Assembly: GCA_947499255.1 (NCBI GenBank)
Contig: CANMNF010000002.1
Span: 198,430 to 262,429, forward strand
Source of the DNA: an uncultured Sphingomonadaceae bacterium
GTDB lineage: Bacteria; Pseudomonadota; Alphaproteobacteria; Sphingomonadales; Sphingomonadaceae
DNA length: 64,000 nt
Direction: 5' to 3'
Below, piece after piece: positions 34,734 to 46,335 of the stretch; positions within the stretch are counted from its first letter, which is position 1, and every line of letters starts with the position of its first letter. The notes under the pieces were generated by a model. It had not been told where the DNA came from, searched no databases, and worked only from the letters and a program-made list of their open reading frames with translations. Made by a program: the position numbers and the translations under genes.

Positions 34734-34775
34734 AGGTGGGGATTTGAGTGTTTGGAGGCCCCCAAACTACCACCT
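34734..34775. terminator. Possible hairpin terminator between convergent genes
   Basis: A nested inverted repeat: outer arms AGGTGG/CCACCT and inner arms GTTTGG/CCAAAC around a short loop, lying in the 55-base gap between the aldehyde dehydrogenase and TPR lipoprotein stops. There is no long T-run, so it may act as an RNA-stabilising or weak termination structure. Confidence 0.4.
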
Positions 34776-34786
34776 CATAAGATCGG

Positions 34787-36439
34787 TCAAAGCTGTTCGA
34801 GCAGCGCGTCAATCGTTTCACGCTGCGCGGGGCCTGCAAATTCGCGCACGCTCATCGCCATGGCGCGCGCTTCGCTCTTGCGGCCATTGGCGGCAAGCGC
34901 GGCGGCATAATGCCAGCGAAATTCCAGATTGCCAGGGCTCAGCTCATGCGCGCGGCGCAGCAAGGCCAGCGCCTCGCTCTTATTCTCATCTGTTTCCAGC
35001 AGCACCCAGCCCAGCGTGTTGATCACCGCCGGATCATCCGGCGTCAACGCATGAGCGCGCCGGGCAAAGCCAAGCGCGTCGGCTGAATTGCCGACGTTAA
35101 GCGCCATCAGCGCGCCATTGTTAAGCACCATGGCATTGGACCCCATCCCTTCATTCACAAGGCCCGCATAGGTTTCATAAGCGGTCTGATAATCGCCGCT
35201 ATCAATCGCGCGGTCTGCTGCCGCAAGGCGCGTAGGCGCATCTTCGGGAGGCGCGCTTTTGGCAACCCGCGCTGCGTATGGATTATCCCCGCCCACATCT
35301 TGTGCCAGCCGGGAGGCCAGCGCCAACAATTCCGGGCTTGCAGCCGCTTGCGCCGCGGGAGCTTCGATAACGGCCAACGCTTTGGCTTTATCGCCAGTCG
35401 CGACATAGGATTGCGCCAGTACCATCGCGCCTTGCAAATGCAGCGGATTGTTCCGCATAAATGGCACAAGCGCGGAAATGGCAGCTTCCTGATTGCCGCG
35501 CAGATGGGCGATTTCGCCGCGCAGCAATTGGGCGGCGGGCACTTTGCGCAGATCGCCTTCGCCTTGTTGCAAAGTGCTATGCGCGGTTTCCAGATCGCCT
35601 TGCATGAAAGCCAGTTTGGCTTCGAAAAACAAGCCCAGGGGATGGTTTGGTGCCAATTGGCGAAGGCGCAACAATGTGTCTTGCGCAGCTTCGACATTGG
35701 CAGCATCCGCTTGTGTCGCGGCCAAAGCAAGCAACGGCCCGATCACGCCGCCATGTTGGCGCGCGGCTTCGCCATAATACTTTTGCGCCTCGTCCCAGTC
35801 TTGCGACAGCACAGAAACGCGCCCAGCCAACATCAACGCCTGCAAGGATTGACCATCGGCTGCCAAAGCCCGGTCCGCAAAATCGCGCGCAGGCTCAATT
35901 TCTCCGCGTCCCAGCGCCATTTCGCCGGCAAGCGCCAGCAGCGAAGCCTCCTTGGGATGCGATAGCAAAGCTGCATCAATGCGCGCGCGCGCTTTGGCGG
36001 TTTGTCCTTGAGAAAGCAGCGCACCTGTTTCTACCCAAGCGCCCAGAGCATGGTCAGCACCTGCCTTTTGCGCCCATTCCAGCGCTTGTTCAGGGCGTTC
36101 CTGCAACAAGGCGGCATGACCCATCAACGCCGCTGCCTGTGCGCTTTGCAATCCGGTATCGGACAAGCCTTCAAGCGTTGATTGTGCCCCAACACCATCG
36201 CCAAGCATCAATTGCGTTTGCGCAAGGCGCAGGCGGACATCCTCATCGCCGGGATTGTCCGACAGGGCCTGCGTCAATGCAAAGCGTTGCTGGTTGTGAT
36301 CAAGCTCCACCTGTGATGAGGCGGCATCAGGTGCAGGCTCGCTGTCACACGCAGCCAGAATCAGCGCGAAAGGCAGAACCGCATACCTGCAGGCTAAACG
36401 GCGAATGGCTGGGCGGCGAATGGCAAAATGCGTTTTCAT
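34787..36439 (-). CDS. TPR-repeat lipoprotein
   Basis: A 550-residue envelope protein. The basic leader ends ALILAACDS, a good lipobox. The rest is a chain of about twelve TPR-like helix pairs, with clear ones near residues 100-135, 190-225 and 480-535 (ALALLRRAHELSPGNLEFRWHYAAALAANG). TPR lipoproteins act as scaffolds. It lies downstream of, and on the same strand as, a PEP-CTERM protein gene, separated by a strong terminator. That recalls the TPR lipoprotein (PrsT-like) of PEP-CTERM/exosortase loci, but it is much shorter than those and no exosortase is in the window. The ATG has AGGGG eight bases upstream. Confidence 0.85.
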   Translation of the reverse strand: MKTHFAIRRPAIRRLACRYAVLPFALILAACDSEPAPDAASSQVELDHNQQRFALTQALSDNPGDEDVRLRLAQTQLMLGDGVGAQSTLEGLSDTGLQSAQAAALMGHAALLQERPEQALEWAQKAGADHALGAWVETGALLSQGQTAKARARIDAALLSHPKEASLLALAGEMALGRGEIEPARDFADRALAADGQSLQALMLAGRVSVLSQDWDEAQKYYGEAARQHGGVIGPLLALAATQADAANVEAAQDTLLRLRQLAPNHPLGLFFEAKLAFMQGDLETAHSTLQQGEGDLRKVPAAQLLRGEIAHLRGNQEAAISALVPFMRNNPLHLQGAMVLAQSYVATGDKAKALAVIEAPAAQAAASPELLALASRLAQDVGGDNPYAARVAKSAPPEDAPTRLAAADRAIDSGDYQTAYETYAGLVNEGMGSNAMVLNNGALMALNVGNSADALGFARRAHALTPDDPAVINTLGWVLLETDENKSEALALLRRAHELSPGNLEFRWHYAAALAANGRKSEARAMAMSVREFAGPAQRETIDALLEQL

Positions 36440-36512
36440 GGTGACACCCCTTAGCAGATGACCCCTAATTAACGGCTAACCAGTCACGCGCCAACCGGCA
36501 CGGCGCAAAAGC

Positions 36513-36552
36513 AAAAGGGCGGCGCTGATCTCCTGACCAGCGCCGCCCTTTT
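36513..36552 (-). terminator. Strong intrinsic terminator after the PEP-CTERM gene
   Basis: A stem of about 15 base pairs (AAAAGGGCGGCGCTG with CAGCGCCGCCCTTTT) closes a 10-base loop and ends in TTTT on the minus strand, 26 bases past the PEP-CTERM stop. It also has an A/T flank on the other strand and may work both ways. Confidence 0.9.
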
Positions 36553-36577
36553 AAGCGTTGCGAATATATCGCGTCGA

Positions 36578-37246
36578 TCAGGCTTTGCGGCGACGACGGC
36601 GACCGGCCCAGATGCCACCAAGGGCAAGACCAAACAGCGCCAGTGCACCCGGAGCTGGAACAGGGGTTCCAGGACGCAGAGCGAGGTCGAAGTTGATATC
36701 GAAATGCGGGATTCTTTTGCCTGATGGGTCAAGGATGTTGAGCCAGGCCGAACCGCCCAGATCACTGCTGAAGAAATTCGCACCTTCGCCGATTTGCAGC
36801 AGCGTATCATCGGTCAAAGAAGGCGATGGGTTGAGCGAATAGGTGACACCGGCAATATCAATCGTGCCGGACGCTGAATTGTAAAAATCCATCGTGGCTG
36901 GATTGTAAGGCAAGCCGCCAGGGCCTTGCTTATAAGGCTGACCAGCGGTGAGTTCGTCCTGGAAACCATCAAAGCTCAGGTTCAGCGTTGCAACCTCACC
37001 AGCCTTGTTCAGCGCGGTACCGGTGAAAGTCGCGGTGCCAGCCGAGGTGTCTTGCGTGAAAGTCGTGCCGTCCTGGAACGAGAATTTCTTGTTACAGGCG
37101 CTGCGCAGCGTGTTGACCCACAGGCCATGCGGACAGCTGGTGTCGGTGGCGTTAGTCACATCATATTCGATGATCGAAGCCGCAGCCGGTGTAGCAAGAA
37201 ACATTGCTGGTGCCGAAACAGCAGCCAAAAGAAGAAGCTTTTTCAT
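36578..37246 (-). CDS. PEP-CTERM sorting-domain protein
   Basis: A 222-residue exported protein: signal peptide MKKLLLLAAVSAPAMFLATPAAA, a beta-rich central domain with two Cys near residues 31 and 44, and a C-terminal tripartite signal of VPAPGALALFGLALGG followed by RRRRRKA. That signal is the VPAPG form of the PEP-CTERM motif recognised by exosortase, which cleaves such proteins for attachment or release in exopolysaccharide-producing bacteria. The ATG is preceded by a GGGG site. The middle domain matches no family I know. Confidence 0.9.
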   Translation of the reverse strand: MKKLLLLAAVSAPAMFLATPAAASIIEYDVTNATDTSCPHGLWVNTLRSACNKKFSFQDGTTFTQDTSAGTATFTGTALNKAGEVATLNLSFDGFQDELTAGQPYKQGPGGLPYNPATMDFYNSASGTIDIAGVTYSLNPSPSLTDDTLLQIGEGANFFSSDLGGSAWLNILDPSGKRIPHFDINFDLALRPGTPVPAPGALALFGLALGGIWAGRRRRRKA

Positions 37247-37406
37247 ATTGAAAACCCCGTTTACCGTCAAAATCCATCGCGCTTCAGTTTAAAAACACTT
37301 CCGAAACGTCATTGGCGAAGATTAATGCATTATCGGTGCCAGTTTGGGTGAAGGCGCGGTTTTGTGCCGATTACAAAGGTTAATGGTCACAAGGGCCAAT
37401 AAGGGT

Positions 37407-37436
37407 TTGTCAAGAATCTCGACGGTTTGGTAAAAT
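37407..37436 (+). promoter_or_regulatory. Candidate sigma-70-type promoter of gyrB
   Basis: TTGTCA, an 18-base spacer, and TAAAAT, ending about 105 bases upstream of the gyrB start in the 294-base gap shared with the divergent PEP-CTERM gene. The hexamers are good matches by eye; no start-site data are available. Confidence 0.4.
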
Positions 37437-37534
37437 ATACGGTAACTATCGGCACGCGCGCGCTGGGCCGCTGCAAACGAGCTGTGGAACAGTATACCGC
37501 GCGCTTCCCTAAAGCCTGCGGGAAACCTATATGA

Positions 37535-40078
<2,544 letters not shown>

Positions 40079-40088
40079 TGGAGCGCTA

Positions 40089-41189
40089 ATGCCTGATCAC
40101 GAGCCTCATTCACACGACAAGACGCAGCTGGAACAAGCCAGTTTTCTGGCGCTGGTGCTGATTGTCACGATTTTGCTGGTGATGATCGCATGGCCGTTTG
40201 CCAATCCGATTTTGTGGTCTGCGCTTGCCGCGATCATGTTTCAACCGCTCTATCAAGGTGTGCTGCGCCGGATGAAAGGACGCAGCAATCCAGCGGCTAT
40301 CGTCACTTTGCTGATCATCTTTTTCGCCGTGCTGGTACCGGCAATGGTGGTCGGCGGATTGGTGGTCGATGAAGCGGCGAATGTCGTCAACGCGCTGCAA
40401 ACTGGCGATATCGACATCGCATCCTGGTTCGACGCTGTTTACGCGGTGCTGCCAGAATTTGCGCGCACCAGCATTGAGAATGCCGGGTTTGGCGATATTT
40501 CCAGCCTTCAGGCTCGCTTGCAAGAATTGTTCGGCGAAAGCGCCGGGCTGATCGCACGACAGGCAGTGTCCATTGGCGGCGGCGCGTTGGGTTTCTTCTT
40601 GTCCTTTGGTCTTGGGCTGTATGTCTCCTACTTCCTGCTGCGCGATGGCAAACAGGTTGGCGAAACAATCTTAAGCAGCGTGCCGTTAGAGCGCGAAATT
40701 GCTGACCGCATGGCTGTGCGCTTCCTTTCCATCGTGCGCGCCACCATCAAAGGATCGCTTGTGGTTGGCCTTGTCCAAGGGGCGTTGGGCGCGCTCACAT
40801 TCTGGATTGCTGGTGTGCCCAGCGCGATCCTGTTTGGTGTTGTGATGGCAGTTTTGTCGCTGCTGCCCGCTGTTGGTACGGCACTGGTCTGGTTGCCTGC
40901 TGCAATTTATCTGCTGGCGACGGGTTATGTCTGGCAGGGCATCTTTGTCTTTGCCTCAGGCGCGCTGATTATCGGAATGGCCGACAATGTTTTGCGCCCG
41001 ATTCTGGTGGGCCGCGATACCGGTATTCCTGACTGGATCATTTTGGTGACGACGCTTGGCGGCATTGCTGCGGCGGGGCTGTCGGGTGTGGTACTTGGGC
41101 CGTTGGTGGCCGGTTTGTTCCTTGCCAGCTGGTCTATCCTGCGCGAACAGCGTGAAGAGAACGAAGCTGATATTCCGCCTGCGTCCTAA
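40089..41189 (+). CDS. AI-2E (TqsA/PerM) family membrane protein
   Basis: A 366-residue inner-membrane protein with about eight transmembrane helices, a soluble insert around residues 95-150, and the family signature IGMADNVLRPILVG (residues ~297-310). It ends in PLVAGLFLASWSILREQREE. The family includes TqsA, proposed to export autoinducer-2, and PerM-like permeases and antiporters; the substrate here is not determined. The ATG with GGAG six bases upstream lies 10 bases after gyrB. Its stop overlaps that of the convergent EEP gene by four bases (CTAA). Confidence 0.92.
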   Translation: MPDHEPHSHDKTQLEQASFLALVLIVTILLVMIAWPFANPILWSALAAIMFQPLYQGVLRRMKGRSNPAAIVTLLIIFFAVLVPAMVVGGLVVDEAANVVNALQTGDIDIASWFDAVYAVLPEFARTSIENAGFGDISSLQARLQELFGESAGLIARQAVSIGGGALGFFLSFGLGLYVSYFLLRDGKQVGETILSSVPLEREIADRMAVRFLSIVRATIKGSLVVGLVQGALGALTFWIAGVPSAILFGVVMAVLSLLPAVGTALVWLPAAIYLLATGYVWQGIFVFASGALIIGMADNVLRPILVGRDTGIPDWIILVTTLGGIAAAGLSGVVLGPLVAGLFLASWSILREQREENEADIPPAS

Positions 41190-42274
41190 CGCAAATCGTC
41201 CGCTACTTCTTTGGCACCTTCAACATCGGATGACAGCAGCTCTTCACGCGCGTCCTCCAATGTTTCGCTGTCCAATTCCGGCGCTTCCTGGCGCGGGGCG
41301 AAGCGCGAGGCATCAAGGCACAAATCAGCATGAAGCGGGAAATGGTCTGATCCGACATCGCGGCCAACTTCATAGCGCGAAATGGCAAAGTCATCGGTGT
41401 AAAACAGATGATCCAGCGGCCAACGCATCAACGGATTGCTGGCATCAAACGTCGCCATGAAGCCGCGCCCGACACGCGGATCGACCAACCCGCCTGTGGC
41501 CTGAAACGTTTCTGTAACCCGCGACCATGGCACATCGTTAAAATCTCCCACCACCAGAGTTGGCCGCCCAGATTCGCGCACCAGATCGGCCAGCATAATC
41601 AGCTCTGCATCGCGCTGCCCGCTATCTTGTCCTGGATGGGGAGGCTTTGGATGCACTGCAAAAATCGTGGCCACTTTATCACTGGGCAATATGACCCGCG
41701 TTTTGATGGATGGCGTACCGCCGCCTGACAGATCGTTGCGTTCTTCATCGCGCAGCGGCAATCTTGAATACAGCGCCATGCCATATGTGTTGTCCTGCGG
41801 GATAAGCATTTGGTGCGGATAGGCATCAGACAAGGCGGCAGACAACGCATCTGTCCAGCCAACATCAGTTTCCATCGCTAAGAACACATCGGGCGCATCC
41901 TCTTCCACCAAGGCAATCGTCGCCGCGTAATCAGTGTTCTTTTGCAGCACATTGAGCACCAAAAGGCGCAGATTGTTTTGGGGCGAACAGGTTTGCGCGG
42001 CAATCGCACTTGGCGCAACCAATGGGGAGTATGGGTAAATCTGAAAAATCTGAAAGCCCAGAGAAATGGCCGCTATCCCGCCCCAAACCGGCAGCAATTT
42101 GGAACGCGTGACCACCAGCAAACCAATCGCCACTGCTAACAATATTGCAAACTGCAAGCGGGGGAAATCAAACACGCGGATCCACCACGCATCAGCAGCG
42201 ACCACTCCAACAAATGTCGCGATTGCCAGAAGTATAATTGTGAGCCGGGCAAGCCTGCCAAACCAGATTTTCAT
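41186..42274 (-). CDS. Membrane-anchored endonuclease/exonuclease/phosphatase family protein
   Basis: A 362-residue protein with three N-terminal hydrophobic helices (residues ~8-80) and an EEP-fold hydrolase domain. Catalytic motifs are LRLLVLNVLQ, Glu in FLAMETDVGW, VVGDFNDVPWS, WPLDHLFY and GSDHFPLHADL. The family hydrolyses phosphodiesters in nucleic acids, lipids or small molecules. The acidic C-terminal tail (about 45 residues) is unusual. The ATG was preferred over a TTG three codons upstream. It follows an acyltransferase gene by 17 bases, so a lipid-related substrate is possible, but unproven. Confidence 0.86.
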   Translation of the reverse strand: MKIWFGRLARLTIILLAIATFVGVVAADAWWIRVFDFPRLQFAILLAVAIGLLVVTRSKLLPVWGGIAAISLGFQIFQIYPYSPLVAPSAIAAQTCSPQNNLRLLVLNVLQKNTDYAATIALVEEDAPDVFLAMETDVGWTDALSAALSDAYPHQMLIPQDNTYGMALYSRLPLRDEERNDLSGGGTPSIKTRVILPSDKVATIFAVHPKPPHPGQDSGQRDAELIMLADLVRESGRPTLVVGDFNDVPWSRVTETFQATGGLVDPRVGRGFMATFDASNPLMRWPLDHLFYTDDFAISRYEVGRDVGSDHFPLHADLCLDASRFAPRQEAPELDSETLEDAREELLSSDVEGAKEVADDLR

Positions 42275-42291
42275 GTTGTGCAATTGTCCCG

Positions 42292-42885
42292 TTATTCGTT
42301 GGCCACACCTTCCAAAACGGCAAAGCGTTCACAATCGGGCATCTTGGATCGATAAAACGCCGCGATTTTTGCAAGATCAGTCTTATAATCTCCGCTTGGC
42401 ATGATCGGTTCCCCCAACCCTCCGCGCAATGTCTCATGATTTACCCAAGCTGGCACGATCGGGACGCGCGCACCAACCGCGATCCGATAAAAGCCAGTGC
42501 GCCATTCACCATTGCTGGTGCGGCTGCCTTCGGGTGCGATTACCAGCGCCATCTCGTCAGCAGCAGCAAAGGCATCCACCACGCTTGTGACATAACCGCC
42601 AGGCTGCGCGCGATCGACCGGCATCCCGCCCATATCATACATGAACCGCGTCATCGGCCATTTGAACAAGGTATGCTTGCCGATAAAGCTAGGCCGGATA
42701 CCCAGCATACGGGTGGCACCGGCAAAGAACACAAAATCCCAATTCGAGGTATGCGGCGCGCCAACAATGATGAACTTTTTAATCGGCGGCGCAGTGTTTT
42801 CCAGCTGCCAACCTTTTAATCCATACAGGCGGCGCAAAAACCAGAAGGCCGCCCCTGATAAGGACGAGCGCGCATTCTCTTTCAA
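42292..42885 (-). CDS. Lysophospholipid acyltransferase family protein (PlsC-like)
   Basis: A 197-residue glycerolipid acyltransferase-type protein. The catalytic H-x-x-x-x-D motif reads HTSNWD at about residues 45-50, and the second conserved block is VIAPEGSRTSNGEWRTGFYRIA near residues 114-135. A KHTLFKWPM segment between them contributes to glycerophosphate binding in the family. Compact members such as this acylate lysolipids or related acceptors at the inner membrane. It shares a minus-strand run with the EEP gene and a glycosyltransferase-like gene, suggesting an envelope-lipid theme. Confidence 0.88.
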   Translation of the reverse strand: MKENARSSLSGAAFWFLRRLYGLKGWQLENTAPPIKKFIIVGAPHTSNWDFVFFAGATRMLGIRPSFIGKHTLFKWPMTRFMYDMGGMPVDRAQPGGYVTSVVDAFAAADEMALVIAPEGSRTSNGEWRTGFYRIAVGARVPIVPAWVNHETLRGGLGEPIMPSGDYKTDLAKIAAFYRSKMPDCERFAVLEGVANE

Positions 42886-42933
42886 TAACTTCCCCCCCGA
42901 ATTTTTGATCTCGATACCGTCTTGAACACTGCG

Positions 42934-43752
42934 TTAGCGCAGCCGTGCCAACATCCCCCCTTTGCTCAGCAATCCTTTGGATGCGCGCAGCAAATACCGC
43001 ATGATCGCCTTGGGCCCGCGCAAGAATGTAACAGGTGACACACTGTCTTTCCCCTCAGGCGAAATCCCCGCGAGTACGCGCTCTTGTTTCTCCTTGGAGA
43101 ACTTTTGAAAAGCACGATCATGCATCACCTGAGGATAGCCTGAGAACGATCCAAAGGGCCGCGCATTATATTCCGGCGGCAAAACCCAGATCAGTTTGTC
43201 TTCCCACATTTCCAGAATGGTTTGCCGAAAAGAAACCTGATCAAAGCTGCGATATTCGCCTTCGCCATAAAACGCTTTGAGCTGGTCAATTAATCGATCA
43301 TCGTTCTCACGCCACCGCTGCACAAAAGCTGGATCTGCACGCATCGCGACAAGTCCGGCATTGAATTGCGGGATTAACGGTGAGCCCAACGAGATTTCGA
43401 AATGGCGATAGTTGAAGCGGATCGGTGCATGCGTGGCGGCCAGATCATAACGGTCCAGAATATCAAACATACCGCGCAAATCGCCCACGATTGTGGTGTC
43501 GGTATCGATATAGATGAAACGTTCAAACCGGGTACCTTCAAACGCATATAATTTATCGGAAAAGCTAAAACTGGGATTGCTTATCGGGCGGCTCATACCC
43601 GGAAAGGCTTCTGGATGATCGGTGAAGACTTCGATCGGCACATCGCCGTGAGTATCGCGCAAGGAACGGATCGATGCCTTGCATTCTTCCACATAGCGCG
43701 GGCCAGTGGCGCAATAAACAAAGCCACAATTGGCGGTCGGCGCTTCACTCAT
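42934..43752 (-). CDS. Glycosyltransferase-like (GT8-type DxD) protein
   Basis: A 272-residue protein starting MSEAPTANCGFVYCATG. It has a conserved nucleotide-sugar site IYIDTDTTIVGDLRGMFDIL at about residues 80-100 (DxD motif), and later FNAGLVAM and SFDQVSFR segments, an arrangement of GT-A fold transferases related to GT8. The C-terminal ~50 residues are basic. Sugar donor and acceptor are unknown. The ATG was preferred over a TTG one codon upstream; the Shine-Dalgarno is weak. It is divergent from the HWE kinase gene. Confidence 0.75.
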   Translation of the reverse strand: MSEAPTANCGFVYCATGPRYVEECKASIRSLRDTHGDVPIEVFTDHPEAFPGMSRPISNPSFSFSDKLYAFEGTRFERFIYIDTDTTIVGDLRGMFDILDRYDLAATHAPIRFNYRHFEISLGSPLIPQFNAGLVAMRADPAFVQRWRENDDRLIDQLKAFYGEGEYRSFDQVSFRQTILEMWEDKLIWVLPPEYNARPFGSFSGYPQVMHDRAFQKFSKEKQERVLAGISPEGKDSVSPVTFLRGPKAIMRYLLRASKGLLSKGGMLARLR

Positions 43753-44019
43753 CAATCATCGCTTTCACACGCAGATTGTCACAAGCCCCATCTTGCGACA
43801 CGGCTACCTATGGCGTGCGCCGGTTCGCCCGGCAAGGCCATATGCGCATGGTGCCAGGCCCAAACCGCCAGGAAGTGCTCTCAAAACATCCCAAAACACT
43901 TTGCGAATAGGGCGCTGGTTTGCTATTCCATGGTGAAGGTCATGGACACTTGTTGTTCAACGTCCCTCTTCCCAAAATCTAAAAATCCCGCTATCAAGCA
44001 TTACACGAGGTGTAAGCAC

Positions 44020-45546
44020 TTGAAATTAAAGGATTCTTTAGAAAACCCGGCTGTTCCCATGCCAGCCCCGCAGATTGCGGATGAAGCCGAACGCCTGCGT
44101 ATCGTACAAAGCTTTGAGCCTGATTCGCTGATTGATGATCCTGAACTTGCGAGCATTGTCAGTTTTGCTGCCAAGCTTTGCGATGTGCCGATGGGGCAGG
44201 TTTCTCTGGTCGAAGATGTACGGCAACGCTTTCTGGCGCGCGAAGGCATTACCTTAAAGGAAACCCCGCGCGACATCGCTTTTTGCGATCATGCCATGCG
44301 GGAAGGCGAAATCCTCGAAGTGCGTGATGCGCGCAAGGATCCGCGCTTTGCCGATAATCCTCTGGTCACCAGTGGTCCGGGTATCCGCTTTTATGCAGGC
44401 CACCCGCTTGTCTCACCTGAAGGTGCGCCGCTGGGCGCATTATGTGCAGTGGATGTCGAAGCGCGGCCAGAAGGGTTAAACGATTTTCAGCGCGAAGGAA
44501 TGGCTGTATTGGCGCAGGCCGTCATGCGCCGCCTGCAGGAACGGCGCGCCAATATCCGCGCGCGCGCGGATATTGCCGATCGTGAAAACCAGTTACGCGC
44601 CATTATCGAAGGCGTCCCGCAAATCGCGTGGTCAGCCGATAGCGAAGGCAATTTCGATTATTTCAACGCCCGCTGGGAACAGCTGACGGGAGTGCAAGCT
44701 CCCACATTGGCGGAACATTGGCGTCCTCTGATCCATCCCGAAGATGCAGAAGACCTCTTTCAAAATTGGCAGGACAGTTTTGCGCAGAGCCTGCCATTTG
44801 AAGGCGAATACCGGCTGAAAACCAAAGACGGTTGGCTTTGGGTATTGGGTCAGGCGGCCCCTGTTAAAAATCTAACGGGCGATGGCGTTCGCTGGTTTGG
44901 CACGATCACCGATATCGATGAAGTGCGCCGCGCTTTGGAAGAGCGTGATATGCTCGCCAAGGAGCTATCGCACCGGATCAAGAACATCTTTGCTGTGGTA
45001 ATCGGCCTTGCCAGTTTAAAAGCGCGCCAGACGCCAGAGCACAAGCCCTTCGCGGACGATATGATCGCTGTGCTGCATTCCTTGGGCCGCGCGCATGATG
45101 TGGTGCGGGCCGGTAGTGAGCCAGAACATGATAGCCTGCTCACCCTGCTCGAAGCGTTATTTGCGCCCTATGGCTCTGACAAGGAGACACAGCGGATCAC
45201 CATTACCGGGCCGGACGCATTGATCCACCCGCAAGCGGCCACGCCATTGGCGCTGGTCTTTCATGAGTTGGCGACCAATTCGGCCAAATATGGCGCGCTT
45301 TCCAGCGATGGCGGACATGTTGAACTCACGCTGGAAGATGCCGGCGATATGGTCGCAATGACGTGGCGCGAAATTGGCGGGCCGCCGGTTGATTGCAATG
45401 CCGGAGAGCCTGGCAAAGGCGGCTTTGGTTCGCGCCTTGTGGAAATGAGCATTACCGGTCAGCTCCAAGGCACCTGGAAGCGCGATTTTGCCGATGATGG
45501 CTTGGTTGCACACCTCACGGTGGCCAAGGACGCTTTGGCTGGGTAA
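44020..45546 (+). CDS. HWE-family sensor histidine kinase with GAF and PAS domains
   Basis: A cytoplasmic sensor kinase of about 508 residues. A GAF domain lies at about 30-180 (ELASIVSFAAKLCDVPMGQVSLVED), and a PAS/PAC domain at about 190-305 (IIEGVPQIAWSADSEGNFDYFNARWEQLTG). The HWE kinase core has phospho-acceptor His318 in KELSHRIKNIFAVV, ELATNSAKYGAL, and the defining MTWREIGGPPV. HWE kinases in alphaproteobacteria often feed the general stress response. The TTG start is chosen for GAGG nine bases upstream; ATG at 44059 and upstream ATGs are alternatives because the N-terminus is poorly marked. No response regulator is adjacent. Confidence 0.88.
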   Translation: MKLKDSLENPAVPMPAPQIADEAERLRIVQSFEPDSLIDDPELASIVSFAAKLCDVPMGQVSLVEDVRQRFLAREGITLKETPRDIAFCDHAMREGEILEVRDARKDPRFADNPLVTSGPGIRFYAGHPLVSPEGAPLGALCAVDVEARPEGLNDFQREGMAVLAQAVMRRLQERRANIRARADIADRENQLRAIIEGVPQIAWSADSEGNFDYFNARWEQLTGVQAPTLAEHWRPLIHPEDAEDLFQNWQDSFAQSLPFEGEYRLKTKDGWLWVLGQAAPVKNLTGDGVRWFGTITDIDEVRRALEERDMLAKELSHRIKNIFAVVIGLASLKARQTPEHKPFADDMIAVLHSLGRAHDVVRAGSEPEHDSLLTLLEALFAPYGSDKETQRITITGPDALIHPQAATPLALVFHELATNSAKYGALSSDGGHVELTLEDAGDMVAMTWREIGGPPVDCNAGEPGKGGFGSRLVEMSITGQLQGTWKRDFADDGLVAHLTVAKDALAG

Positions 45547-45555
45547 ACCGGCCAC

Positions 45556-46335
45556 ATGGCCGAAAACGCCGCCTCTGCCCTGCAATTTGATGCAATCGCG
45601 CGCAATTATGGCGATGTTGTTGCGGTGGGCGGTGTATCCCTATCGATCGCGCCGGGCGCATTTGTGGCGTTGGTTGGCGCATCGGGTTCGGGCAAATCGA
45701 CGCTCTTGAAGATGGTCAACCGGCTGGTGGAGCCAAGCGCGGGCCGGGTCTTGGTAAATGGCGCGGATGTCATGCAAATCCCGCCGTCCCAATTGCGCCA
45801 CTCCATCGGTTATGTGTTTCAAGGCATTGGCCTGTTTGGCCATATGACTATCTCGGAAAACATCGCCATTGTGCCCCGGCTGGAAGGGCGAACATTGCCC
45901 GGTGAAGAGATCGCAAAGCTGCTCGAACTGGTTGAGCTCGATCCTGATATGGCTGCCCGCTATCCCGATGAACTGTCCGGCGGACAACGTCAGCGCGTTG
46001 GCGTGGCGCGCGCATTGGCGGGTGATGGCAAGCTGCTTTTGATGGATGAACCTTTCGGCGCGCTCGATCCGGTCACGCGGGATGCGTTGGGGGAACGGGT
46101 GAAGCGCCTGCACGCACAGCTGGGCCTCACTACCGTTATGGTGACGCATGACATGGCCGAAGCGCTGCTTTTGGCAGACCGCGTGCTGGTGATGGAAGCA
46201 GGCGCAGTTGTCGCAGATGAAACACCTGCCGCATTGCTGGGCGGCGCTGGAGGAGAAGCCGCGCAAGCGCTTGTCGCCGTGCCGCGCGCGCAGGCCAAAG
46301 CATTGGCCGATAAAGCGCAAGGTAGCGCGCCGTGA
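45556..46335 (+). CDS. Osmoprotectant/glycine betaine-type ABC transporter ATP-binding protein
   Basis: A 259-residue ABC ATPase: Walker A GASGSGKST at about residues 40-48, Q-loop FQGIGLF, signature LSGGQRQRVGVARAL, Walker B LLLMDEPFGALDP and H-loop VTHD. The KMVNRLVEPSAGRVLVNG stretch after Walker A is typical of the OpuA/OpuC/ProV subfamily. It lacks the C-terminal CBS domains of larger members. Its stop overlaps the GTG start of the next gene by four bases, so the importer is a two-gene operon. It starts nine bases after the kinase gene, so co-transcription with it is possible. Confidence 0.91.
   Translation: MAENAASALQFDAIARNYGDVVAVGGVSLSIAPGAFVALVGASGSGKSTLLKMVNRLVEPSAGRVLVNGADVMQIPPSQLRHSIGYVFQGIGLFGHMTISENIAIVPRLEGRTLPGEEIAKLLELVELDPDMAARYPDELSGGQRQRVGVARALAGDGKLLLMDEPFGALDPVTRDALGERVKRLHAQLGLTTVMVTHDMAEALLLADRVLVMEAGAVVADETPAALLGGAGGEAAQALVAVPRAQAKALADKAQGSAP

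Noticed and set aside
43615-44019. Extension of the HWE kinase frame back over the divergent glycosyltransferase-like gene
   Set aside because: It overlaps the coding start of the opposite gene and shows no domain; the GAF domain begins after 44020.
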